From: Spongilla lacustris | Lineage: Eukaryota > Porifera > Demospongiae > Spongillida > Spongillidae | NCBI GenBank assembly: GCA_949361645.1 | Contig: OX442419.1 | Coordinates: 5,728,714-5,792,713 of the forward strand | Reading direction: 5' to 3' | Length of the DNA stretch: 64,000 bases | Shown: piece after piece, positions 1 through 11,000 of the stretch | Numbering within the stretch: the first letter of the stretch is position 1 | Layout of the letters: each line of letters begins with the position of its first letter | The notes under the pieces: model-generated | Database searches by the model: none | Told to the model about the DNA's origin: nothing | What the model saw: only the letters and a program-made list of their open reading frames with translations | Program-made: the position numbers and the translations under genes

Positions 1-830
1 TCCTTGGACCAGGAGAATTGTTAGATAGAGGTACCGACATGGTGTCAGGAGTGGAAAATGGAAAAGTATCTGGCGCCCGAGCCCATCGGAGAGGGCGAAT
101 TGAGCGACCTTGGCAGTGGTTCACAAGGGAGTTCACACAGTCTCTTACAGCAATAGATAAGGGTGGAGCAACCATACAGACAAAATTGACCATTTTACTG
201 CATGTAGTTGGTCTGAACGTAAATGATATGCAAGAGATGATACATTTTGGGGGAGGCAAAGACAGAACAAAGTGGTTGGTGGTCAGCTGGAAGTTAGACA
301 ACACATGCACTAGGAGGACCAGCAAAGTGGGAAAGGTTCTTACAGCTCAAGCAGGAGAGCTAGAGCGTGGAACAATTCGTGGTCAAGTTGCGAAAACAAG
401 TAAGGGACTGTAACTTTGGGGGGTTGCATGATAACTTTTTTCTGCGCATAATTATCAGGGGTGTCAGTATCGAAAGGATGCACAGGTGACTGACTACTGG
501 AAACAGATAATTTGGATTTGCCCAAAGCCAGGATGTGTCAGACCAAGGAGGCCATGGTAGCAGACTTGCAGTCCTTAACAGAGAAGATGGAAACAGTGAA
601 ATAAGTAGCAGCTATGGAGTCCCAATCTGCCACAGCCCCCTCTGGTGCAACAGATCAGTGTAGCTGTTGCAGAGGAATGTAACTAGTAGAAGAAGAGGAA
701 GAGCCTGCTTCAGGTGTGGCCGCTCGCACCAGCCAAGGTAATGCCCTGCTTATAGACAGCAGTGCACCCACTGCAGACATTACGATCACTTTGTACGTAT
801 GTGCACACAAAGAACAGATACAACTCATCT
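1..830 (+). pseudogene. Ty3/gypsy gag relic with zinc knuckles
   Basis: This is a decayed gag region of a Ty3/gypsy retrotransposon. An open stretch at 18-413 contains the short motif LLHVVG near residue 60, typical of the gag core of K02A2.6-type gypsy elements. It is followed by a nucleic-acid-binding double zinc knuckle at about 706-804, where the first knuckle reads CFRCGRSHQP and the second has the CxxC..H form. Stops and frame changes separate the two parts, so no intact gag protein remains. The element would continue into the reverse transcriptase relic starting near 1440. The left end lies outside the window and no LTR was seen. Confidence 0.6.
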
Positions 831-1439
831 GGTAGAGAAGCGCCCAACTCTGCCTGCATCAGATCGAAGAGGTGTTGTTGATAAGGGTGCAGAAGGTGGG
901 CAGGAATCTACTGGCAAAGATGCCGTTCCAGAGGGAGAAGAAATCGTGTGCACATCATGTGCGAAGTGACTGTAGCCTCTGTAGCTGGTAACTGTTGTCC
1001 ATAAGCAGGGCACCGCCTTGGCTGGTGCGAGCGGCTGCACTGAGAGCAGTCTATTCATCCTCTATTACTCATTATATCCTACACTGCCATACCATACTCT
1101 ACCAGCTTGTCAGCTAGATACAGTGGCATACTGCAAACGTGATGGGTAATTTGCCCAGGAAACACAGCGGAACAACAATCATGATGTATGATGGTTCAGT
1201 CAGAAGGTCTCCTGGCAAATGCATGGCTTATTTGCTGAATAGACAAGGAAAGTCTGTTGAGGGGGGAGGAATGAGCATGCGCACAACTGCACTCTAAATA
1301 TACGTATGCCAATACATCACAACAACAGAATTGGAATTTGGTATACTAAAAACAGAACACCATATCCGGTTGTCGCTACACACTTGTTTGAACCTTCGTA
1401 CAAAGTGATTCGAATGCGCCGGCTTGGCTGAAGCAGTAG

Positions 1440-1990
1440 AGGGGCTAACAAATGAAAGTACAAAAATGTCTTTAGTGCCTGGTGGGCGAATACGACCAAT
1501 GGATAGTTCGATAGTACAGAATAGGCCAAGACGAATTCCACTTACCAAAAAAGGCAGTAGAAGAGAAACTGAAGGCAATGGAGAAAAATGGTGGATTACT
1601 AAAGTAGACACTGCAAAGGAGTGGATTAGTAATCTCATGACCGGATGGAAAGCTGACAAAGCACAAGTCAGAGTCTGCCTGGATCTGCACGATCTTAATA
1701 CAGCAATCAAACAGAGTCACTTTTAGATGCCTACCATGGATGATGTCCTTTATGCACATTAGTCTAAGCGAATGCTCAAGTTGGCTGACGACTTTCTGGG
1801 GACCCACACGTAGATATAGATGGCTATGACTACCCCTCAGCACCAGAAGAGTTCCAAAGAAGCTGTGTAACATGGTCTTGAGATGGTAGCAGTTGTTGCA
1901 GATGACATACTGATATACGGAAAAGGAAAGGAAGCTCACTGAAATCATGATGAAGAATTGCTACAGCTATTGAAGATAGCCAGAGGATGC
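1440..1990 (+). pseudogene. Ty3/gypsy reverse transcriptase relic
   Basis: A broken reverse transcriptase of the gypsy type follows the gag relic in the same orientation. At about 1665-1700 the translation reads VRVCLDLHDLNTAI, the palm motif found just before the catalytic centre in gypsy elements. At about 1880-1925 it reads VVADDILIYGKG, the catalytic box with the ADD core. Between the two the frame shifts and stops, and much of the fingers and palm domain is missing. It ends where a foldback MITE begins near 2000. It is non-functional and probably belongs to the same element as the gag relic at 1-830. Confidence 0.7.
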
Positions 1991-1999
1991 AAAATAACT

Positions 2000-2388
2000 G
2001 GAAAAAAAGCTTTTCCCGTTCGGTCACGGAAGGGACCTAGCGGCATTTAACGGTACTGGCTTATAGTACAAGTCTTTTCAGGATTGGGCTGAAATAAGCA
2101 AGGCTTAAATCCTTCTGGTACATGTAGAACGAGCCGTGCTAGTGGACCTATCCATCACGCTCTGTGCAGATCAGTTGGAGCATAATGGATAGGCCCGCTA
2201 GCAAGGGTCATTTTACGAGTACTGAAAGGATTTAAGCTCGGCCCGATCCTGAAAAAACTTGTTCTGTAAGCCAGTACCGTTAAATGCAGCCAAGTCCCTT
2301 CTGTGACCGAACGGCAAAAACATTTTTTGCTGTCCACCAGGGTGTCCAATTGTACCCTCGGGTGGACATTCAGGACAATAGATATTAA
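2000..2388. mobile_element. Foldback MITE, truncated copy 1
   Basis: This is a palindromic miniature element. Its two halves are inverted copies around a short hairpin near 2160. The right end reads CAGGACAATAGATATTAA. A second, complete copy lies at 7299-7755. Compared with that copy, this one lacks about 70 bp of its left arm, where it abuts the gypsy relic. It has no coding capacity. Confidence 0.7.
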
Positions 2389-2419
2389 GTGCATGTTCTT
2401 TATCATTAGTTGATTATGA

Positions 2420-3045
2420 ATTGGATAACATTTTTAGTATGGATGAAACTGGACTTTTTTGTAATGCAATCTCTAGTAGAACCTATCTGATTAGTGGTGA
2501 ATCAAAAGTGTCAGCTCGTAAGCAAATGAAGGCCAAGGACATGTAAAATATAACCTGCTGTCATTGGAAAAGCTAAAAAGCTTCAGCTTTCATAGAAACC
2601 CTCCACAATTATAATTATAGCCAACTCTGCTGTTTTAAATAAATGGTGGACTGAGAATTTAGGGCCCAGATATTAAATCCTGTAGCATTACTTATGGATG
2701 GCATGATAGAGGATGTAACAATCCTTTAGGACAAGTGAAATGTTTTTACTTTCCAGCATCTGTTTATCAGCCCTTGGATCAGGGAATTATCTCTACATTG
2801 AAGACTAAATATAAAGCCAAAGTATTAGAACATCTGGTTGGTACTGCCAATAATTTTGAACAACTTCAATTGTTGGCCACTCATTTACCTGATGGCTGTG
2901 CAGGATTGGCATATGGCAATCTACCACACATCAGTGATGCAACATGTATAAATAAAGAATGTTGGAATAGTATCATGCCTACATCCATCTCAGCAATTTG
3001 GAAACATTCCAATTGTCTACCTCCTATCCCTGACCAAATATAGAT
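2420..3045 (+). pseudogene. pogo/Tigger-type (Tc1/mariner superfamily) transposase relic
   Basis: This is a decayed DDE transposase. The first block, near 2430-2520, reads SMDETGLFCN, matching the first catalytic Asp region of pogo/jerky proteins. The open stretch at 2735-3043 has YQPLDQGIISTLK, the conserved PLDQG box, and ends with a tryptophan-rich tail like other Tigger transposases. Several stops and frame changes lie between the two blocks, so it cannot make an active enzyme. No terminal repeats were found. Confidence 0.75.
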
Positions 3046-3526
3046 AATATATAGGTTTTGATTAAATGTTGGAGTTCTGGTGCATAATTGAATGAGAGAA
3101 ATCAATACTAATACTATTGGCATACAAACTAAAGTGTCAATCTAAGATTATCCTACATTATACAGTTCTTGATAAAATAATTCTTTGCATATAAAGAATA
3201 GGAATGCTAATGTTGCATACATGTGTAGCATTGTAATTGATACATTTCTATACATGCACAATCAAATCCATGTGACAGCCAGCAAAACCTACTAATCCTC
3301 ATACATTTGTCCGCAAGGGAGCTCTGTAATTATACCTTACATCAATTGTAGACATTGGGTATAGGCTACATAAAAGGTCCTTCTATTAAATATACAAGGA
3401 CGACCAGAAAGCTATCCTGAATGTTCAACATAAGAAAAGGAAAGTAGTTACTTCTGAGATGTCACACTTGGTTTCAAATTGTAGAATAGAGTTTAAGGTA
3501 GTTAAATGTGGTTACCTGCAACCCCA

Positions 3527-3566
3527 CATGTGCCCCAGTCGGCTATATAAGCGGTTGGGGCACATG
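3527..3566. promoter_or_regulatory. TATA motif inside an inverted repeat upstream of the DIRS relic
   Basis: Two perfect 11-bp inverted arms (CATGTGCCCCA at 3527-3537 and its complement at 3556-3566) enclose CTATATAAG at 3543-3551. The possible gag start at 3634 is about 83 bp downstream of the TATA motif. I infer that this is the promoter of the DIRS-like element. Function has not been shown. Confidence 0.45.
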
Positions 3567-3633
3567 CACGGAATATACATGTTCGCTGCTCCGGCGCATT
3601 ACAGCTGCATTTTTCTTTAGATAGAGCGTCTCA

Positions 3634-4390
3634 ATGTCTACAGGGTCCTATGTTGAAGTAACAGGTGGCGAGTCACAACCTGGCAAGGACGACCCTCCTT
3701 TCAAACGAGCATCAGCTAGCCTGCCTTACGTCTGTCATGGTGAACCTCCAGTAAGTTAAAACAATGGCATAGCGTTGGCTTGGGTAATAGAAGCATCACT
3801 GCAATGCCCGTGTCATGGCCACACGAGCTATTGTAGTTTGGTTGTATACTCTAACCTAACATATATAGTGTGCAGCAGATATGTATTTTCTACCATAACT
3901 TAGGTAAGGTGTCCCCGTCGAGCTTAGACGATATGCCGACATTTGATCGTTCAACTTCGGGTGTGAAGCAGCTGCTGCAACTGACACAGGGCCATGAACT
4001 TTCATCATTGTATCAGGCGCCATCGTCGTTCAACCCAAACACAGGGTCACCGGCGTGGCTCATGAAACAAGTATGAGTTCATCGAGATGGCAGACGTGCT
4101 GCCGGATTCCCAATCGGGAATCAATGGCTATCCATTGTTGCGCTGGATTCTTCATTGCGCACCGATAACATATCCTGGAGGGATTCGCCTGCTTGGCATC
4201 TGTCCTGACTGCTAAACTGAAACACCCGACCAAAGCCAGTGAGTTGTGAGCTTAACAGTGCTAAACCGCCATGAACTACGAAGGCTCTGCGTGGGTGGCC
4301 TACGACCGCCAATTTCATACGGAGGCCCTGGCCCGGAAAGACCTTAACTGGTGGGCAACGAATGCGCGACTTTACTTTGAAGTGCAACCG
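3634..4390 (+). pseudogene. DIRS-like gag relic
   Basis: A start codon at 3634 opens a short frame that runs into CCA|GTAAGT at about 3750, a good splice donor, so gag may once have been spliced. Later blocks match the DIRS gag core: YEFIEMADVLPD at about 4070-4105 and SAWVAYDRQFHTEALARKDL at about 4285-4345. A related gag core occurs in the second DIRS element, at about 28530 and 34090-34215. The frame is broken at least three times. The zinc-finger end of gag is absent because a deletion joins it straight to the reverse transcriptase. Confidence 0.65.
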
Positions 4391-4399
4391 ACAACACGT

Positions 4400-5415
4400 T
4401 CTCTGCATTCATACACCCCTTTATACGCTGCCAGTCACTCCACTATCCACATTAATAGGTATCGTGTTCTCCCCAAGGGCCACGACACTGGGAAATGGCA
4501 TCGGATAACAGATTTGTCCTACCCTCCTGGGAAAAGTGTAAACGATGGTATAGATCCTGAGCTCTGTTCTCTCCATTACACCTCCGTGGACGATGTAGCT
4601 GTTGTGACGGCTGAATTGTGTGTGTCCCAGTTCATCCACACGATCGCCTACTGTTGGGTACTGTTGGATATTGAATGGAAGGGTCAGGTTTTTGCTGATC
4701 CAATGCTGCCTTTTGGTCTCCAATGCCATAGTCGATCGCGACACATAGGAATGGTACTAAAAATCTCAGGGGACCACCTACCGGGGTGTTTCATTACCTG
4801 GACGATTTTATTATTCTCAGCTCAATGAACTCTGATGAGTGCATGGGTTCCTTAACCATGATGTAGCAAGTGTGTTCCAAACCTGGCATACCGCTGGCTG
4901 ACCACAAGACCGAAAGATAACATTTTTGGGTATCACGGTTAACACACCTTCCACCGGAAAAGCTGGCTCATTTGCAGCCCATCGTGTTTGATTGGGGGGG
5001 ATCGGAAGTCCTGTTTGAGGATAGATTTGGAACCATTAATTGGTGTGTTGAACCATACCTGCAAAGTCGTGCATGCCGGTCGCTGCTTCCTGAGGAGGAT
5101 GATAGATTTGTTAAGACAACTCGATTGAGAATTTAGTTCTGACTTACAGTAGTGGAGGAACTTCATAGCGTCACGGAACAGGGTCTCATTCTTATGCACA
5201 GGACCCACATTGGAGTTTGCGTATGATGAATTGGTTTCATGGAGGTGCGGCAACTATTCTGCTGACTCGTGGTTCCAGGTCCAATGGAACGAATATACTA
5301 GGCCACTATCAATCACAATAAATGAACTGCTGCCTATCATAGTTGCAGCAGTGTTGTGGGGAGAGCAATGGCATGCCGAGAAAGTACTTTGCCACTTTGA
5401 TTATCAAGCGCGACT
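4400..5415 (+). pseudogene. DIRS-like reverse transcriptase and RNase H relic
   Basis: The frame at 4271-4828 gives RVLPKGHDTGKWHRITDLSY and then SVNDGIDPELCSLHYTSVDD, both diagnostic of DIRS reverse transcriptases. At about 4795-4820, in another frame, the catalytic box reads YLDDFIILS. Around 5305-5400 the stretch INELLPIIVAAVLWGEQWH matches the RNase H part that follows in DIRS pol. Frameshifts separate these blocks and the coding chain is not continuous. Confidence 0.8.
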
Positions 5416-5430
5416 TAGGTAAAAATCCAC

Positions 5431-5762
5431 TTGAAAAAGTCTGAATGCAATGAATTCGGCACTAGAAAAGATATTCTCTTGGGTTGCTCTCTAAGCCCGG
5501 TAACTGCCATGATGGAATTATGTAACGGAAGAGGAAGTACAACAGGATATTTATTCATTGATGGGGAGCGGAAGTGCATTACAAAACCATGGTTTATCAC
5601 AAAACTGAGGGTTTAGTTGAAGATGGCGGGACTCCCTAGTGATCAGTCTGCAGGCCACCGCTTCCACATCGAGGCTGCAACAACGGTTGCAAAAGTGGGT
5701 ATGAAAGACTCCATGATCCAGACCCTAGGCAGATGGCACAGCAATGTCAATGTCACTAGCTA
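5431..5762 (+). pseudogene. DIRS-like tyrosine recombinase relic, altered catalytic residue
   Basis: The translation contains SPVTAMMELC, then AGLPSDQSAGHRFHIEAATT and QTLGRW, the C-terminal catalytic region of DIRS tyrosine recombinases. Family members normally read [11 protein letters not shown] here. The conserved Arg of the H-x-x-R motif is His in this copy (HRFH), so it is probably inactive as well as frameshifted near 5612. It ends at the stop after NVTS near 5762, and the catalytic Tyr region is missing. Confidence 0.8.
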
Positions 5763-5770
5763 AGGTGGTC

Positions 5771-7298
5771 TCTCATTATAATTATATACTTGCGTACTTT
5801 ATCTACCATACTGTTTGGGGGTGGGCGAGACAAGCCCCCTCACCTTCTGGATTGGGGGCAAGACTCTCCCATTTGGGCAGGGTAGGCACGCCCACAAATG
5901 AGCAGTGCCAAGTACCACACCCCCAAATGGGAGGGCAGTGGTCAGTACCCATCGGAGCCCGGGATTGGCGAAACAGAGTGAGACAGCAATGCGTCAAGCA
6001 CAATGTGTCCAGTCGGTCACATATCTATATCATGGAGGTTAAGTATAGATAATATCAGTCAGATACATGTCTGTGTATCAGTAGATATAATTTGAATACA
6101 CATTATATGGGTGGTCAATAGCATTGTACATGTAATAGTATTAACGAACCAAACTACAATGTATTGTACAGTAACATAAATAACCAAGCATTATAACCTA
6201 ATTGATGGTACAAGGGCGCCCTTAACACTCACTGGCTTAGTACTATTACAAAAAACTTTCAAGACAGAACGTAATACAACAAGGATGCACAATGTATTCC
6301 AATTGTTTCCTATACACATTCACATCCTTACCTGTCATACTTTTAAGTTTCATTGACAAAATGTTTGGCAGTGGCTACAAGAAAGAAAGATACTTACATT
6401 AGATCGGACTAACATGTTAATGGAATAAAAACATGTACTACGCTAAAAGAAGCACAAGTTACAAAGAGTAGAGAGTATTTAAACAATTGCTAACATACAC
6501 TCAGTCAAAAAAACTGAAAGCCAATAGAGTCAGACACCAATTGTCAGGTTTGAACTGTTAGTTCCTCTATAAGAATAAAACAATCGTTTGATATACCAAG
6601 TATTTACCAATGAACAATCAGTGTAATCTTATAAGTATTCATGTTAGAATAGCAAGGGTTGCAAAGGATAATTATACATTTATTGAGCATGAGCGAGTGA
6701 TTTGCCCGTAACTGGCATGTCACTTGCATGCAAGTGTAAACTTGTGGATGAGCAGTACTGTATATATATGTATATACATTCAGAATTTCTACAAATGGAA
6801 TTAGATGACATTTAAACAACATTTCGAAAAGTAACACAAAAGGCTTCAAGATTAAGCATGATTCAGCAATTCCAAAATATAAATATTCATCTGAGAAAGT
6901 TAGTGGTAGTAGATAGGATTTGAAGGGCTAAGGTGGAGTAAAAAGGAAGGAAATAGGTGAAGGAAATAGGTGATGGGAGGAGACATGATAAATGTATTTA
7001 GCACTTTTGTACAGGCATTAAATTTATCTTGCTAAATATTTAGCCATTGTATCATGGTTCCTACACGGATCTTCAGTTATAATAAAATCAGGAAGAACAC
7101 AGAGCTGGGCGCAAGGGTTAAATGCATGTCACGTTTATAATGATTTCATGATGCAGCATAAACCCCTTGCTACCACAAGTAGGCAATATGTGGAGATATT
7201 CAGACAATGTTAAATACACCGGAAATGTAAATTTCAATACCCATGTCACAATCACACATAGAAAGTTGCCACAACTATTGGAATGAATAAATATTTGG
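5771..7298. other. No gene recognised; downstream of the known ITFG2 exons
   Basis: This stretch is AT-rich and without a convincing coding region on either strand. The last ITFG2 exon and the polyadenylation site would be expected on the minus strand below 7917, but I could not identify them here. Short open frames occur but resemble no family I know. Confidence 0.5.
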
Positions 7299-7755
7299 TT
7301 AATGTCTATTGTCCTGAATATCCACCCGTTGGTACAATTGTATACCCGGGTGGACAGCAAAAAGAGTTTTTGCCATTCGGTCATGGAAGGGACCTAGCGG
7401 CATTTAATGGTACTGGTTTATAGCACAAGTCTTTTGAGGATTGGGCCAAGATAAGTAAAGCTAAAATCCTTCAGGTACATGTAGAACGAGCTGTGCTAGC
7501 GGACCTATCCGTTACGCTCCGTGCGGATCGGTCGGAGCGTAATGGATAGGTCCGCTAGCACGGGTCATTTTACGAGTACCAAAAGGATTTAAGCTTTACT
7601 TATCTTGGCCCCATCCTGAAAAAACTTGTTCTGTAAGCCAGTACCGTTAAATGCAGCCAGGTCCCTTCCGTGACCGAACGGCAAAAACTTTTTTTGCTGT
7701 CCACCCGGGTGTCCAATTGTACCCCCAGGTGGACATTCAGGACAATAGACATCAA
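7299..7755. mobile_element. Foldback MITE, complete copy 2
   Basis: This 457-bp palindromic element ends in TTAATGTCTATTGTCC on the left and the complementary GGACAATAGACATCAA on the right. The two arms are inverted copies along nearly the whole element and meet near 7530. It carries no open frame of its own. It is related to the truncated copy at 2000-2388. No clear target duplication was found. It lies about 160 bp downstream of ITFG2 exon 12, in an intron or the 3' region. Confidence 0.8.
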
Positions 7756-7916
7756 TACAATGTCACATGAGAGCTGACCATTGATTGTATTCATCATTAT
7801 GAAGGAACATTTGAACACCAATTTAAGTTAACGTAGATTATATGAAAAACTGCTGAAGAGATACAACATATCAATGCCATGATACTGACATACATGTACA
7901 ACATGTCACGTAATAC

Positions 7917-8053
7917 CATTTTTTCAATTGTCAAGACCAGATTTGATGGAAGAATGGAAGGTAGTGTAATGTCATAGTAGACACAGATTTTACCAGAAAA
8001 TGTAGTGTATATCAGGCAAGGTTTGCTTTTATCAGTAGTCATCCCATAGTGAC
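7917..8053 (-). CDS. ITFG2: ITFG2 exon 12
   Basis: It is 137 bp with acceptor CCTGGCAG. It encodes [20 protein letters not shown], matching vertebrate [20 protein letters not shown]. The donor AAATG|GTATTA is the best fit for the homologous length. The frame stays open past it, so a run-on end is possible. The final exon was not found. Confidence 0.87.
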
Positions 8054-11000
8054 CTGCCAGGAAGAAAGATAAAGTTAATTGCAATTAGTGTTTGTTTCAT
8101 GTGTATGCAAATGTATATGGTTAAGTGAACATAACTACTAAAGAAAATTCACTACAAATGCTATTCCACAGTAGTTACAATTGTCAAGCTATTTGTGAAG
8201 GGTAAATGACTACTTGTCTCCTTAAGACTCAACCGAATTGTATCGCACCATTTCCACCATCCCTTAATCTCGCCATCTTTATAACTTCTACTTATTTTCT
8301 TGCCACTTTGCTGCTAATATTCTTCCTAAATATCTAAAAAGTTACATATTGGGTAACTCAGTGTAATAGTGAGTAATAGGACCATGATGTTTTGTGTCAC
8401 ATTTCTTTTGGTGTGAGCATATTGTACAGTTATGCTGATTTCTCTGCAATGCCATAAAGTAAATTACTTGATGGCTATTTTGCAAAAGCTATCTTTGAAC
8501 AGGAATGTGAATTGATGAACTATGGACACATTATAGGTGTATGATATGTGGTGATAATTGATTAGAGCTTCGACTATAAAAGCCTGACATTAGTGGGCTG
8601 CTTCTATTAACAGTTTTGCTGCCCCTTGGTACAATATAAGCATTTACTATTGCAACTTCAAATGGATGAAACAAACCCACATTTTTTCTTCTACATGTAC
8701 AAAGTACCAATTGGGACTACCTGCATTAACATACAAAGGGGGCAATCTGCAATAAATTTAGTATGAGAACATCTAAGAACTAAAGTATAGCTAAAACTAA
8801 AATACTTAACTATTCAGCCTACCATACAAATTAATAGATAGCAAAAGGATTATCAACCGAAGGCAATAAAATATTAAAATTTCTGTTTGTAAATGTAGTT
8901 TTGTTAGAGATATAAAATTTAGTACCATAGCTGAATCAGATATAAATTGAAATCTAAGGTGAAGCAATTTGGATCATGCTGTGGGATTACTTGATGCTAG
9001 TTAGTAATAAGCCACGTGATGTTGCACTCTATGCAGCACTTAAGACAAATTTGTATTATTATGATTTTAATTATATTACAAGTAAACAAGGGATTAAAAA
9101 TACCTGCATGTATGATTGTTATACAAAACCTTACCAACAAATGTATAAAAAGCTCCATTTACCATTCAATAAGATAAACACTGCACTATCTCATGTTCAA
9201 TAATCAATACAAACACTCCTCCCATGACCCCATCCACTTTCCACAACAAAATTATAACTATTTTCTGACAAAACCAGGTTTATTCAATGCGCCATGAAAC
9301 TATTTTCACATAGAATGCAATATTTCATCCTAATGATAAGCTCTATGTCAACTTTGTACTTTCAGCAATTCATGCTACCCATTTCTCAATTTAAAGCTAC
9401 ATTTTGGTATGTTGCATTTGCATTGTGCCAAACATATAAGGTTCCATCCCAAGAACCACATATCCTTCTGGCACAGCTTCCAAATTGTGTACTTAGATAA
9501 GTCCTGTACCTATAGTAATTTGTTCTGTTCGTTGATTTGTATACGAAGATACATTTGAGGACTTTTCTTTATTGATCCATGCAGTTATTCCATTGCAATC
9601 AGGCTTCGTTTTTCTGACTACAATGGAATAACAATGCAAATCAAGCAGGGAAAAGTGCATAACTTTGCACAGCTATATCTTCGATGTTTCCAGATTTGTT
9701 ACATCAAAGGCCAGGGTGTGCTCTTTGCACTGAATAAGCATTCCAACACTGAATTGTCTCTAAGGCCATCTTCTTTTTAAAAAATCAAATCTAGGGTGTG
9801 CAAAGGATGGATGGTTTGTTCAGAACAAAGTCAAATATAATCAGAAAACTAGTATTCACAAGAGATTGGAATTGTTTTAATCTGAACCCCATAGCTTAGG
9901 CCATCAGTTTACCACAGCATGGTTGACCAATTTCTTCCATTCGGTGTTCAAGTAGATGCAATGAACAAGATTAGGACTCGTGTTAAGAAGACGTGCAACA
10001 TTGTGTATGCGATATAGAACATCGATTGATCAAATCTAAGATTATAGCTCAATTGCATAACAGCAGCTGTAGTGAAGTTTGCTGACTAGTGGCATCAGAT
10101 AGGTGAATTCTATCTAGACATTGTGAAGTAGAAAACTACTGCATTAAGCTTGCATAGGAATTTGGTGTGTGCATTTCCTGTGTGAACATCATTCTGTGTC
10201 AGACAATGGTAGGGGTGTACTATAATGCGATGATTTTGGAATTATGCGTCACCCACTTAACCATATGTGCATGGGTCTAAACGATGCATTTTGGCTGTAG
10301 AACGTATATACCTATCTTTGAATTTACCCCCTCCTATTTGCAAAATTCAATTAATTTCGATTCCGCAATCTTATCCTGCCGCCGATGCACCTATAAACGT
10401 ATCTCAGCGCTAGCGGTGGAACAAAACAATTGCGCCGTGCTGTTTTATACCGGCCGCTATTATCTAGCTCTGAATACGGCATTTTTTTGCCTATATACGA
10501 ATGCCAGCATCAAGAACAGAGGCTATATTGTTCGATTCCGTCACTACTGCCAAAACCGTCCGGTCCTGCGCCGGCATCAATATTAAACAATCGAAACCTC
10601 TACTGGCCGTACCTATGCAACTACAGGAACATGTATCATGTAACCAGTTCCATTCACAGGGCATAAACATGTCGCAAGAGGTTGCAGGGGGCGTGGTCTA
10701 AGAAGGAGCAGGAGCTTGCTTGGAGAGATCGCGTAGTTGATGATGAAAACGTCAACTGCGAAGATCCTTTCCTCCGTGTGCACATTTCCAGCCCCCTCAG
10801 ATTGGCATATTGCCATGCACACATGCCCGACTGCATGAAGAATGTATAATTCCAAAATCATTGCTTTATAGTACACCCCTATTTGTCGAATGCTGGAAAT
10901 GTGCACACGGAGGTAAAGGATCGTCGCTGTTGATGTTTTCATTATCAAGTACGATTTCTTCAAGCAGCCTCCTGCTCCTTCTGAGACCACTCCCCCCAGC

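Larger units (their letters stand above)
3600..5770 (+). mobile_element. DIRS-like tyrosine-recombinase retrotransposon, decayed and internally deleted
   Basis: Pieces of all expected DIRS parts occur in order on the plus strand: gag (3634-4390), reverse transcriptase and RNase H (4400-5415), and tyrosine recombinase (5431-5762). Gag is joined to the reverse transcriptase with much sequence missing, and stops and frameshifts occur throughout. No integrase or LTR is present, as expected for this class, which inserts by a tyrosine recombinase. No terminal repeats could be defined with confidence. Confidence 0.8.
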
